Origin: ZC4RG30 sp963812195
GTDB lineage: Bacteria > Pseudomonadota > Gammaproteobacteria > Steroidobacterales > Steroidobacteraceae
Assembly: GCA_963812195.1 (NCBI GenBank)
Contig: CAWEUI010000007.1
Span: forward strand, 99,075-163,074
Direction of reading: 5' to 3'
Length of the DNA stretch: 64,000 bases
A program made the position numbers and the translations under genes. Positions 27,634 through 36,903 of the stretch are shown in pieces. The notes under the pieces are model-generated. The model was given only the letters and a program-made list of their open reading frames with translations, had not been told where the DNA came from and did no database searches. How positions within the stretch are numbered: the first letter of the stretch is position 1; every line of letters begins with the position of its first letter.

Positions 27634-29170
27634 ATGAAGAAGATGATGCTCGCAATGGTGCTGGCGGTCCTGCCCTGCGCGGCGGTGCAGGCCGCCGGGG
27701 CGTTGGCGAAAGTCGAGCAGGGTGAACTGCGCGGCACCATGGAAAACGGCCTTGCCGTGTATCGCGGCGTCCCGTTCGCAGCGCCGCCGGTGGGCGCGTT
27801 GCGCTGGCGCGCGCCGCAGCCCGCGGCAAGATGGAGCGGCACGCGGGCGGCGGAGAAGTTCGCGCCGCAGTGCATGCAGGGCGCCGGCGGCCCGCCGCGG
27901 CGCACGGGCGCCGGCCATGAGCGAGGACTGCCTGTACCTGAACGTGTGGACCCCGGCTAAGTCTTCAAGGGACCGCGTGCCGGTGCTGGTATGGATCTAC
28001 GGCGGCGGCTTCACCGGCGGTTCGGCCTCGAGCCCGAACACCAGCGGCGAAGTGCTGGCCCGCAAGGGCGTGGTGCTGGTCAGCATAGGCTATCGCGTCG
28101 GACCGCTGGGGTTCCTGGCCCATCCGGAATTGTCGGCGGAATGCCGCGCACAAGGTCTCGGGCAACTACGGCCTGCTGGACATGATCGCGGCACTGCAGT
28201 GGATCCGCAGCAACATCGCGGCCTTCGGCGGCGACCCCGACAAGGTGACAATCTTCGGTCAGTCCGCCGGCGCCATTGCAGTGAGCCAGCTGTGTGCCTC
28301 GCCGCTGGCCAAAGGCCTGTTTCGACGGCGCGATCTCCGAGAGCGGTGGTTCGTTCTCCGCGCCGCGTCCCACCGGCCAGCCCGGCGAGAACATGCGCCG
28401 GCTGGCCGACGCGGAACGCGAGGGCATCGCCATCCAGCGCAGCGCCGGCGTGGAATCGCTGGCCGAATGCGCGCCTTGCCGGCGCAGCAGGTGCTGGCCG
28501 CCGCGCGCGGCAATGGAGTGTCGTGGCCGGTGGTGGATGGCTGGGTGCTGCCGACGGATCAATACCCGATGTACGAGGCGGGGAACTTCAATGACGTACC
28601 CGTGCTGGTCGGCTACAACTCGGACGAAGGCGCCAGCTTCTCCGCGTGAGCAGAACTCGGCGGACTTCATCACAACACCCACCGGCGTTACGGCAAGTTC
28701 GCTGACCGCCTGCTGCCGCGTATCCGCCCGGCGACGGCGTGCTGCCCAAATCCTCGCGCGACCTGGTGCGCGATGCCGCCTTCGGCTGGCACACCTGGAC
28801 CTGGGCAAGGCTGCAGTCGCAACACGGCAAGTCCCGGGCGTGGCTGTACTTCTTCAACCAGCATCCGGACTACCCAGCCGATTCGCCGCAGGCAGGCTAC
28901 GGCGCGCCGCATGGCCGCGAATCGCCTACGTGTTCGGCCACCTAAACAGCCTGCGCAACGAGAGCCCAGCCGCAGCGATCACGTGATCTCCGATGCCATG
29001 CTCACCTACTGGACCAACTTCGCCAAGCATGGCGATCCCAATGGCCGGGGCGTACCTTCGTGGCCGGCTTTTCCGATGCGACGCCAGGTAATGTACTTCA
29101 ACGGAAACCGCAGACCGGCCCGGTACCCGACGCAGCGGGCCTGAAGATACTCGACGAATACTTCGCCTAG
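27634..29170 (+). pseudogene. Type B carboxylesterase, multiply frameshifted
   Basis: A signal peptide and the opening VYRGVPFAAPPVGALRWRAPQP begin in one frame. The homology then hops between frames: SEDCLYLNVWTPA, GNYGLLDMIAALQWI with IFGQSAGAIAV (the catalytic-Ser region, here GQSAG), DGAISESGGSF, PVVDGWVLPTDQY, GWHTWTWARLQSQ, and finally SDAMLTYWTNFAKHGDP, ending GLKILDEYFA. At least seven single-base shifts are needed. An intact relative lies at 30960-32543 on the other strand, which makes the reconstruction secure. The damage is far denser here than elsewhere in the window. Confidence 0.8.
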
Positions 29171-29173
29171 CGT

Positions 29174-30300
29174 CGCACGCCGGCTGGCAGCCACGCGGCC
29201 GAGTCCAGGACGCGCCGCCGGCCTCCACCAACGTGCTGGGTGCCAAGTTCCGCGCGTACTGCCGGATCAACAGCGCGTGTTCGAATCCGGCACCGCAGGC
29301 GCAGAAAGTGGCGGTGCCATCGGCGGCAAGACCGATTCCCATGACAGCGCGGCGCCGACGGCACCTGGCGCGTGGTCACGCCGCCGCTGGTCGTGGGCTT
29401 CCACTACTACCAATGCTGGTCGACGGCCTGCAGTGAACGACCCCGGCAGCCATGCGTTCTTCGGCACCGGCATCGATTCGAGCGGCATCGAAGTGCCCGA
29501 CGACAGCACGGACTACTACTTGCCGCGAGATGTGCCGCACGGCGACGTGCGTATCCGCAGCTACTTTCCAAGGTCACCGGACAGTGGCGCCGCGCCTTCA
29601 TCTATACACCGCCCGGCTACGACAACAACCTCAAACGCCCGCTATCCGGTGCTGTACCTGCAGCACGGCATGGGCGAGGACGAGACCGGCTGGATCTTCC
29701 AGGGACACGCCAACCTGATCCTCGACAACCTGATCGCCGCAGGGCAAAGCCGTGCCGATGATCATCGTGATGGATAACGGATATGCTTCACGGCCGCCGG
29801 GCGGGGCCCGGTGGCGCCGCTGGCGGCGGGCGCCAGCGGCGGCTACCACGTTTGAAGACGTGATGATGCGCGACGTGATTCCGATGATCGACGCCAGCCT
29901 GCGCACGCTTGCCGACCGCGATCATCGCGCCATGGCAGGGCTGTCAATGGGCGCCAACGAGGCCCTGCAGCTCGGCACGCGTCATCTGGACCTGATTCGC
30001 CTACATTGGCGGCTTCAGCGGCACCATGAATGGCCTGAGCACCGACCCTCTCGATCGCGGCGACTGCTTTCGGCGGCATCTTCAAGGATGGTGCGGCGTT
30101 CAACGACAAGGTGAAGCTGCTGTGGCTGGGCATGGGCACAGAAGAGCCAAATGCCGTTTCCGCGCTCGATCGGTGCATTCCGCGCCATGCTGGACAAGGC
30201 CGGGGTCAAGTACGCGTTCTACTCTTCGCCCGGCACCGCGCATGAGTGGCTCACCTGGCGGCGCGACCTCAGGCAATTCGCGCCCCTGCTGTTCCGCTAG
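29174..30300 (+). pseudogene. Esterase of the enterochelin esterase/feruloyl esterase-like family, frameshifted
   Basis: Spread over several frames: ASTNVLGAK, VVTPPLVVGFHYYQ, NDPGSHAFFGTGIDSSGIEVPD, KVTGQWRRAFIYTPPGYDNN, PVLYLQHGMGEDETGWIFQG, PMIIVMDNGYA, MAGLSMGANEALQLG (nucleophile GLSMG) and SSPGTAHEWLTWRRDLRQFAPLLFR at the end. This is the order of an N-terminal immunoglobulin-like region and an alpha/beta hydrolase. At least six frameshifts. No start codon or signal peptide could be placed with confidence, because the region just after the preceding stop is itself out of frame. Confidence 0.75.
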
Positions 30301-30397
30301 GACACGGCCTGATGAAATACCTCGGGCATGCACGCCACGGCAAACAACGCAGCGCGGCAAGCGCGCGGAATCAGAAATTCAAACCAGGGAGCTCGAC

Positions 30398-30922
30398 ATG
30401 AAAACAACCCACCTGGCGCGTGCCGGCGCGATGGCACTTCTTCTGCTTGTGGCGGCCTGCGGCTCCGCGCCGGACGCGCAGACGAGCGCCGTGCAGAACT
30501 ACGTCGACCGGCAGGCGATCGAAACGACGCTGGTGCGTTACTCGACCGGCCTGGATACCTTCGATCCCGACCTGTACGCCTCGGCCTTCACCGAGGACGC
30601 CGAGTTCACCATGGAGAACAAGGTGTATCGCGGCCGGGACGAGATCCGCAAGATCATCGCCGACATGAAGGCCAGCCGCGCCGCGCGACGGGCCGATGCC
30701 GACCCGTCCAACGATCCACCGCCGATCATGCACCACGTGATGACCAATGCCGTCATCGACATCACCAGCGCGGACACGGCCCGCCATCACTGCTACTGGA
30801 TGACGGTGGCGGGCGGCCCGGCGTTGAACAGCTTCCGCGTGGCCGCCGAAGGCCGCTATGAGGACGAACTCGTCAAACGCGACGGCAAATGGCTGATCCA
30901 TCGCCGCAAGATCCTGGAGTAG
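30398..30922 (+). CDS. SnoaL-like lipoprotein
   Basis: 174 aa. The N-terminus is a lipoprotein signal with the lipobox LVAAC (Cys about residue 22), so probably anchored to the periplasmic side of a membrane. The mature part is a SnoaL_4-type NTF2 fold: RQAIETTLVRYSTGLDTFDPDLYASAFTEDAEF...RDEIRKIIADM. Binding pocket residues are not obviously catalytic. It follows the broken esterase by about 100 bp and precedes a convergent intact carboxylesterase by 37 bp. Confidence 0.82.
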   Translation: MKTTHLARAGAMALLLLVAACGSAPDAQTSAVQNYVDRQAIETTLVRYSTGLDTFDPDLYASAFTEDAEFTMENKVYRGRDEIRKIIADMKASRAARRADADPSNDPPPIMHHVMTNAVIDITSADTARHHCYWMTVAGGPALNSFRVAAEGRYEDELVKRDGKWLIHRRKILE

Positions 30923-30959
30923 CACCCCGGACGCGGACATTGGATGCGCATGAGGATCG

Positions 30960-32543
30960 CTAGTGGGCGCGCCGCTTCGCCTCGTCGCGCCGCCACGCGT
31001 AGTACGCATCCAGTGCCTGCAGCTGCGGCAGGTTGGGAAGCGGCCGCGCACCCGGCTTGGTGTCGAAGACCATCGCGTTCTGTGCATTGACGGAAAACGC
31101 GGGCCAGTGCGGCAACCCGGGACCATTGGGGTCGCCGTTCTTCGCGAAGTTCACCCAGTAGCTGCTCATCAGGTCCGACATCGCGATGTCCGCGGGCGAT
31201 GGCGGCCCTGCCAGGCCCGCCGGGCCGGCGCCCGGGCCGCCCAGGTTGCCGAACACATAGCCGATTTCCGAACCGTGGGTGGCCCCGTTCGGGGACTTGG
31301 GATTGCGCACGTCGAAGTAGTACACAAAGGCCTTCGACTTGCCCTGCTGCGACTGCAGCCTCGCCCACGCCCAGGTCGGCCAGGCAAAGGCGGTGTCGCG
31401 GAAGATGTTCTTCGCAGCCTGCGCGGCTTCGGCGGCGGTCCGGTGCGGATTTGCCGCCAGGATGAGATCGGCCTTGGCGCCGTAACCGGCGCGGATCTGC
31501 GCCTCGTATGAGGCCGGAGTCGTGCCGGGCTGCGCAAACAGCGCGCCTTCGTCGGAGTTCGTGCCGATCAGCACCGGGGTGTCGTTGAAGCGCCCCTGTT
31601 GATAGAGCAGGTACTGGTCGCCCGGCAACACATAGCCGTCGAATACCGGCCAGAAGCCCGTGCCCATGCCCGGACCGACCGCCTTCTGGATGGCCGCGGC
31701 GCTCAGTGCGCGCGCCGCCTTGATATCCGCCGCGCCGAGCCTGGCCAGGAAGGCCTTGCCGTTGGCCTCGGCCACCTGCAGCGGCGGCACGTTCAGGCCA
31801 CCCTCGTTCGCGAACTTGGGCGATCCGAAATTGCCACCGCTCTCGGAGATCGCACGCTGGAACAGGCCTTTCGCCGGCGGTGAGGCCGCCAGCATGCTCA
31901 CCGCGATCCCGCCCGCCGACTCACCGAAGATGGTCACGCGCGCGGGGTCGCCGCCGAACTTGGCGATGTTCGCGTGGACCCACTTGAGGCCGGCGATCAT
32001 GTCCTGCAACCCGTAGTTGCCCGATCCCCTGCCGCTCTCGCGCGTCAGTTCGGGATGCGCGAGGAATCCGAACGCGCCGAGCCGATAGGCAATGCTCACC
32101 AGTACCACGCCCTTGTTCGCGAAGTGCGTGCCGTCATACGCCGGAATGCTGGTCATGCCGCCGGCGAAGCCACCGCCATAGATCCACACCATCACGGGCA
32201 ACTTGTCCGACGCGGTCCTGGCCGGAGTCCACACGTTCAGGTAGAGGCAATCCTCTCCCATGGCATCCGAGGCGCCGAAGGTGCGCGCGAAACTCGCGTC
32301 CTGCATGCAGTTGGGTCCGAACTTGTCGGCCCGCTTCACGCCGCTCCAGGGCTTCACGGGTTGCGGCGCCTTCCAGCGCAGCTCGCCCACGGGCGGCGCC
32401 GCGAAGGGAATTCCCTTGAAGATCGAGATGCCGCCTGCGACGACGCCACTGACCGCGCCCCCGGTAACCCTGGCCTGGGTGATGTCCGCCAGTGCGGCGT
32501 TGACCGGCAACAGGGCCAGCAGGATCAGAGCTATGCCGCGCAT
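30960..32543 (-). CDS. Type B carboxylesterase/lipase family protein
   Basis: 527 aa and intact. Signal peptide (GIALILLALLPVNAALAD). Family landmarks in order: FKGIPFAAPPVGELRWKAP, EDCLYLNVWTP, oxyanion-hole VWIYGGGFAGG, the nucleophile elbow TIFGESAGGIAV, NSDEGALF and the C-terminal His-containing region near NPKSPNGATHGSEIGYVF. The start at 32543 is preferred over GTG 32549 because an AGGGGG site lies about seven bases upstream. It hydrolyses carboxylic esters in the periplasm or outside; substrate unknown. Confidence 0.92.
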   Translation of the reverse strand: MRGIALILLALLPVNAALADITQARVTGGAVSGVVAGGISIFKGIPFAAPPVGELRWKAPQPVKPWSGVKRADKFGPNCMQDASFARTFGASDAMGEDCLYLNVWTPARTASDKLPVMVWIYGGGFAGGMTSIPAYDGTHFANKGVVLVSIAYRLGAFGFLAHPELTRESGRGSGNYGLQDMIAGLKWVHANIAKFGGDPARVTIFGESAGGIAVSMLAASPPAKGLFQRAISESGGNFGSPKFANEGGLNVPPLQVAEANGKAFLARLGAADIKAARALSAAAIQKAVGPGMGTGFWPVFDGYVLPGDQYLLYQQGRFNDTPVLIGTNSDEGALFAQPGTTPASYEAQIRAGYGAKADLILAANPHRTAAEAAQAAKNIFRDTAFAWPTWAWARLQSQQGKSKAFVYYFDVRNPKSPNGATHGSEIGYVFGNLGGPGAGPAGLAGPPSPADIAMSDLMSSYWVNFAKNGDPNGPGLPHWPAFSVNAQNAMVFDTKPGARPLPNLPQLQALDAYYAWRRDEAKRRAH

Positions 32544-32741
32544 ACGCACCCCCCTCTTCTTGTATTTCGCCCCAGGAGTCGAACCCCGGGGAGTCTACAT
32601 CCTGAGGCGCGGCCGTCGAGATGAACCGGACCTGCCCGCTGACAAGCGGGGTGAGGCCATCCATCCCGGGCCCATCGGGCCCTAAAGAATCCGGGGGATC
32701 TGCCGATAACCCGGGTATCCGGGGTTCCGGCCAGAGACCCA

Positions 32742-33977
32742 GTGAACAACCGCCGCGTCATAGAGCTATCGCAGTTTCCCGACTCTTCCTCTGCCGAGGA
32801 ACTGCGTGCCGGCGTCTCCAGGCTGCGCTTCGCGCCTGCCCTGGAAGCCGCATACCGCAGGCAGCACCTGGAACGCGCGCACATCCGGACCAGGACCTGG
32901 GGCATCGTGACCATCCTGTTCGCGCTGGTCTTCACCATCCAGCAAGTGGGCACGGGAGGGCTGCTTCACCCCCTCAGCCTGCTCGATTGTGTCTTCCTGC
33001 CGCTGGCACTGCTGGTGGGGTGGCTGCCCTGGAGCCGCTTCTACCCGACCCACTACCTGCCGGTGGCGAGAATCGCGACACCGGTCATGTGCGCGTTGAC
33101 CGCGCCGTTCTCGGCGCTGGCGGCCGCCCAGGGCCACTACGAGGTGCTGATCCTGTTCGCGCTGCAGATCGTGGGCATCTTCGAGTTCACTGGCCTGCTG
33201 TACCGCATGGCGCTGGTCACGTGCATCGCCATGGTGGTCGGCTTCGCCGCGGGCGCTGAATTCTGGCTGCCCGCGGATGCCGCGATCAAATATGTCTTCA
33301 CGATGAGCCTGGCCACGTTCCTCGGTGCCGTGGCGTTTCGCAGCGAGGAGGTCATCGCGCGCACGCAGTTTCTGGAGCGCAGGCTGCTGGACGAACTGCT
33401 GGAGCGCGATCCGCTCACCGGACTGAAGAACCGCCGCAGCTTCGACGAGCACCTGCAGCGCATCTGGCTGCAGGCGCAGCGCGACAATCGCACGGTAGCG
33501 GTGCTGATGGTGGATGCCGACGACTTCAAGGCCTACAACGACACCTACGGCCATCAGGCCGGCGACGAGGTGTTGCGTCGCATCGGCGGCGTGTTGCGTG
33601 AGTTCGGGCGCCGCCCGCTGGATCTCACCGCCCGTTACGGCGGCGAGGAGTTCGCGCTGATCATGAGTGACGTGACGGCCGACCACGCCGGCAAGGTGGC
33701 CGAGCAGCTGCGCGAGGCCGTGGCCGGACTCGGCATCGCGCATTCCGGCGCACGTGCCGCCACCACCGTGACGCTCAGCGTGGGCGTTGCCGTCGGGGCA
33801 CCCGTTCTGGGACGCACGGCGCACGGTCTGGTGCAGCTGGCCGACGAAGCGCTCTACGAAGCCAAGGCGGCCGGTCGCAACCGCGTGGTGGTGAAGGGGC
33901 CGGACGCCTACAACGCGCTAGACAGCGGCGTGTTTGCCGCTCCCGCTGGACGCAGGCGCGATCGCGCAGCCGGTTGA
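32742..33977 (+). CDS. Membrane diguanylate cyclase (GGDEF)
   Basis: 411 aa from GTG. The N-terminal half has about five or six TM segments (for example IVTILFALVFTIQQV and MALVTCIAMVVGFAAGAEF) forming an unrecognised integral-membrane sensor. It is followed by a short linker and a GGDEF domain with RDPLTGLKNRRSFD, DADDFKAYNDTYGHQAGDEVL and GGEEF. RPLD lies five residues before GGEEF, an intact inhibitory site. It should make c-di-GMP. It is the second such enzyme in the window. The gene stands alone; the last 30 residues are Ala/Arg-rich. Confidence 0.9.
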   Translation: MNNRRVIELSQFPDSSSAEELRAGVSRLRFAPALEAAYRRQHLERAHIRTRTWGIVTILFALVFTIQQVGTGGLLHPLSLLDCVFLPLALLVGWLPWSRFYPTHYLPVARIATPVMCALTAPFSALAAAQGHYEVLILFALQIVGIFEFTGLLYRMALVTCIAMVVGFAAGAEFWLPADAAIKYVFTMSLATFLGAVAFRSEEVIARTQFLERRLLDELLERDPLTGLKNRRSFDEHLQRIWLQAQRDNRTVAVLMVDADDFKAYNDTYGHQAGDEVLRRIGGVLREFGRRPLDLTARYGGEEFALIMSDVTADHAGKVAEQLREAVAGLGIAHSGARAATTVTLSVGVAVGAPVLGRTAHGLVQLADEALYEAKAAGRNRVVVKGPDAYNALDSGVFAAPAGRRRDRAAG

Positions 33978-34035
33978 GCTGCGCTCCACGGCGATCGGCG
34001 TGGCACCCCTGGCCCCGGTCTTGTTCATGCCGCCC

Positions 34036-34443
34036 TCAGGACTTGCGGGCCTGGATCATTTTCCAGCCATTGCCGGATGGATCGCGAAACCCCGCGTCGA
34101 CGGTGCCGTAGCGCTCCACCGGCTCCTGGGTGATCTCCACGCCTTTGGCGCGGATCGTCTCGCACATGGCCCGGCAGTCGTCCACGCTGAACACCAGCGC
34201 CGGCATCGCGCCCTTGGCCACCAGCGCACGCAGTGCCTCGCCGGTTGCCTCGTCCAGCACCGGCGGCCCCGGCGCGAACAGGCCGAGCTGGAACGTCGGC
34301 TGCTCCGGGTGCTGCACCGTGAGCCAGCGGTAGTTGCCGTTCTTCACGTCCGTGTGCACCCGAAAGCCGAGCTTCTCGTAGAAAGCGACCGCCTCGTCCT
34401 GGTCCCGCACATACAGTCCCGCCACCTGAACACCCTGGGTCAT
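34036..34443 (-). CDS. VOC (glyoxalase/bleomycin-resistance fold) protein
   Basis: 135 aa, with the double beta-alpha-beta-beta-beta layout: GLYVRDQDEAVAFYEKLGFRV at the front and DPSGNGWKMIQ at the end. Metal ligands are probably in the first strand and in the C-terminal E/D positions. No signal peptide. The ATG overlaps the stop of the AraC-like gene by four bases, so it is translated with that regulator. Function unknown (small-molecule binding, ring cleavage or resistance are all possible in this family). Confidence 0.88.
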   Translation of the reverse strand: MTQGVQVAGLYVRDQDEAVAFYEKLGFRVHTDVKNGNYRWLTVQHPEQPTFQLGLFAPGPPVLDEATGEALRALVAKGAMPALVFSVDDCRAMCETIRAKGVEITQEPVERYGTVDAGFRDPSGNGWKMIQARKS

Positions 34444-34937
34444 TGGACCTCCTTTGGTTTGCGACGGCCCTTTGTATCGCCAGTGCCGCGGCGGCGCTTC
34501 TCCAAAACTGAGATCGTGAGCTGCGGCCGTTCGATGGCGCTGACGATGCAGGCCGGCACACCGGCGCGCGCCAGCCCGGCCTGGATCTCGGCCCGGGCGC
34601 GCAGCTGGCCGGGACTCTCGCCCGTGACATCGCGAAACTGCCGGCCGAAGGTGCCGAGACTGCCCCAGCCTGTCCGGAACGCGATCTCGGTAATGGGCAG
34701 GTCCGTGTCACGCAGCAGCGCTGCCGCGCGCTCGATGCGCCGCGTGAGCAGGTAGCGATGCGGCGGCACGCCGAAGGCGTCGCGGAACGAGCGCGCGAAA
34801 TGCGCTTCGGACACACGGCTCACGCGGGCGAGCCGGCGCACCGGCCAGTGCTCATGCGATGCCGCGTCCATGCGGTCCTTCGCGCGCAGCAGACGCCGCA
34901 GTAGTTCGGGGTCGGGTGTGGCGTGATCCGGCTTCAT
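34440..34937 (-). CDS. Small AraC-family transcriptional regulator
   Basis: 165 aa and mostly DNA-binding domain: VRRLARVSRVSEAHFARSFRDAFGVPPHRYLLTRRIERAAALL, then ITEIAFRTGWGSLGTFGRQFRDVTGESPGQLR, the two AraC HTH units. No large sensor domain, so it may be regulated by abundance or by a partner. The basic tail (KGRRKPKEVQ) runs into the VOC gene start. It is divergent from the DUF6152 operon across about 120 bp and could control one or both units. Confidence 0.88.
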   Translation of the reverse strand: MKPDHATPDPELLRRLLRAKDRMDAASHEHWPVRRLARVSRVSEAHFARSFRDAFGVPPHRYLLTRRIERAAALLRDTDLPITEIAFRTGWGSLGTFGRQFRDVTGESPGQLRARAEIQAGLARAGVPACIVSAIERPQLTISVLEKRRRGTGDTKGRRKPKEVQ

Positions 34938-35056
34938 GAGCGCAAGCCTTCAATGGTTCGGGCGATTATGACGCAACCACCAGCGAAGGCTTGCATCGGG
35001 TCATTCCAGTCGGCACAGTGGCGCCATCCAGGGGGGTTGCCAGCGGTGCACAGCAC

Positions 35057-35440
35057 ATGAAGATCATCTCGAAGCGGATCGCCGTATTGCTTGCCGTCAT
35101 GGCGGCGTGGGCACCCTTGCCGGCGCCTGCGCATCACTCCTTTTCGATGTTCGACCGCGAGCGCACGATCATCATCGAGGGCGAGGTCAGGGAATTCCAG
35201 TGGACCAATCCGCATTCGTGGATCCAGCTCGTGGTGACAGACGAGACCGGCAAGCAGACCGAGTGGAGCCTGGAAGGCGGCAGCCCGGGCATTCTCAGCC
35301 GCAATGGCTGGAAGCGCACCTCGCTGAAGGCAGGCGAGAAGATCAAGGTGGAAATCTATCCGCTCAAGGACGGCACGCCAGGCGGCAGCTTCATCGAGAT
35401 CACCAAGGCCGACGGCTCCAAGCTCTACTACCATGGGTAG
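35057..35440 (+). CDS. DUF6152 exported protein
   Basis: 127 aa with signal peptide (AVLLAVMAAWAPLPAPAHH). The start of the mature protein, HHSFSMFDRERTIIIEGEVREFQWTNPHSW, is the hallmark of DUF6152. Histidines at the mature N-terminus and in NPHSW suggest a metal site, but this is unproven. The next gene begins within its last three codons, so the two are coupled. Confidence 0.85.
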   Translation: MKIISKRIAVLLAVMAAWAPLPAPAHHSFSMFDRERTIIIEGEVREFQWTNPHSWIQLVVTDETGKQTEWSLEGGSPGILSRNGWKRTSLKAGEKIKVEIYPLKDGTPGGSFIEITKADGSKLYYHG

Positions 35441-36215
35441 AATCCTGCTCCCCTGCATGGCCGCGGCGGCACTGACCGCGCTGTGCGCCGCGTCGCGCGG
35501 CGCCGCCCCGCAGGCCCCGGTTGCCGCACCCTTCGACCTGTCCGGCGTGTGGATGAACGACAACACGCTGGATGAGCGCATGAAGCGCGAGGGGCGCAAG
35601 CGCCAGACCGAGGCGGAACTGCACGGCCCCACTTCCACGACCGCGCCGGCCGCACCGCCGCTCACGCCCAAGTACCAGCAGATCTACCAGCGGATGCAGG
35701 CCGACGCGGCGAAGCTGGCCGAAGGCGCCGCGAGCTGCGAGTGGCCGGGCATGCCCACCATCATGACCTACCCCTACCCGTTCGAGGTGCTCAGCACGCC
35801 CGGACGGCTTACCTTCCTGTTCGAAGTGGAAAGCCAGGTCCGCCGTGTATTCCTGGACCGCAAGACGCACCTGGATCCGGATGACCTGGACCCCACCTAC
35901 AACGGGGATTCGATCGGCCACTGGGAAGGCACGACACTGGTCATCGACACGATCGGGTTCAATACCCACCGCCCCGTGCGCGGTCTGCCGCACAGCGAGC
36001 AGTTGCACATCGTCGAGCGCATCACGCCGATGAACAAGGATACGATCACGGACCAGATGACGATCACCGATGCCGAGGCGTTCACCAGGCCCATCGTGAT
36101 CAACGTGCAGTATTCGCGGCGCCCGGACTGGCGCATCCGCGAATACTCCTGCGAAGAGAACAATCGCGACGCGCCCAATGCCGCGGGCCAGCGCAGCGGC
36201 GCGATCGTCCAGTAG
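35433..36215 (+). CDS. Exported hypothetical protein coupled to DUF6152
   Basis: 260 aa with a signal peptide ending near SRGAAPQAP. The mature part contains a conserved-looking central stretch: CEWPGMPTIMTYPYPFEV, HLDPDDLDPTYNGDSIGHWEGTTLVIDTIGFN and SEQLHIVERITPM. This family regularly follows DUF6152 in related genomes (knowledge of the class) and is of unknown function. It overlaps the previous gene by eight bases and is followed by a SnoaL-like gene 70 bp on. Confidence 0.8.
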   Translation: MGRILLPCMAAAALTALCAASRGAAPQAPVAAPFDLSGVWMNDNTLDERMKREGRKRQTEAELHGPTSTTAPAAPPLTPKYQQIYQRMQADAAKLAEGAASCEWPGMPTIMTYPYPFEVLSTPGRLTFLFEVESQVRRVFLDRKTHLDPDDLDPTYNGDSIGHWEGTTLVIDTIGFNTHRPVRGLPHSEQLHIVERITPMNKDTITDQMTITDAEAFTRPIVINVQYSRRPDWRIREYSCEENNRDAPNAAGQRSGAIVQ

Positions 36216-36285
36216 GACCAGGGCGGCCGCAGGGACCGCTCGCCGCAGCGCAGACCATGCCGCTCAAGACTCAAGGGGGAAGACC

Positions 36286-36831
36286 ATGAAGACTCTCATT
36301 GCAGGACTCGGCCTGATGGCCGTGCTCACACTGCCCGGCATCGCGACCGCCGGGGATTACGCCGTGGAGCGCGCAGCCATCGAGAATCTGTCCAACCGCT
36401 ACATGATTGCGGTGGACGCCGGCGACCTGGAAACCGTCATGTCGACCTGGGACGAAAACGGCGTCATGAAGTGGGCCGGGGGCGAGGATCGGGGCAAGGC
36501 CGCCATTCGCAAATCCATGGCCGCCTTCGTGGGTCCGCCCAAGGTAAAGCTCGGCAAGGACGCCACCTCGCGCCCGCGCACACGCCACAACATCCTGAAC
36601 CACGTGATCACCATCGATGGCGACCATGCCACCGACATCGCCTACTGGTTCGAGCTTTCCAACAACACGCCGCAGCACAACGTGCAGGTCATCAATTTCG
36701 GCCATTACGAGGACTCGTTGGAAAAGAAAGGCGGTCAGTGGTATTTCACCAAACGCCTCATCTATAACGAGCAGGCCGATAACCGGATGCTGTTCTATCC
36801 GGCTCTTGGGGAGACCGATCCCCGCAAGTAA
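36286..36831 (+). CDS. Exported SnoaL-like protein
   Basis: 181 aa. Signal peptide (LIAGLGLMAVLTLPGIATAG), then a SnoaL_4/NTF2 fold: ERAAIENLSNRYMIAVDAGDLETVMSTWDENGVMKWAGG. An AAGGGGGA site precedes ATG 36286. This is the third SnoaL-like protein in the window and is related to the lipoprotein at 30398 by fold rather than close sequence. It ends the DUF6152 operon, followed by a terminator. Confidence 0.85.
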   Translation: MKTLIAGLGLMAVLTLPGIATAGDYAVERAAIENLSNRYMIAVDAGDLETVMSTWDENGVMKWAGGEDRGKAAIRKSMAAFVGPPKVKLGKDATSRPRTRHNILNHVITIDGDHATDIAYWFELSNNTPQHNVQVINFGHYEDSLEKKGGQWYFTKRLIYNEQADNRMLFYPALGETDPRK

Positions 36832-36853
36832 TCGCGCGTACCCTTCGTCCGAA

Positions 36854-36879
36854 AGCCCCCGGCTTCGAGGCCGGGGGCT
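36854..36879. terminator. Bidirectional intrinsic terminator
   Basis: AGCCCCCGGC, six-base loop, GCCGGGGGCT: ten perfect base pairs with CTCTTG on the plus side and TTTCGG on the minus side. It lies between the convergent SnoaL gene and the first G8 gene and can serve both. Confidence 0.8.
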
Positions 36880-36903
36880 CTTGCTCAGACAACAGGTTTC
36901 AGC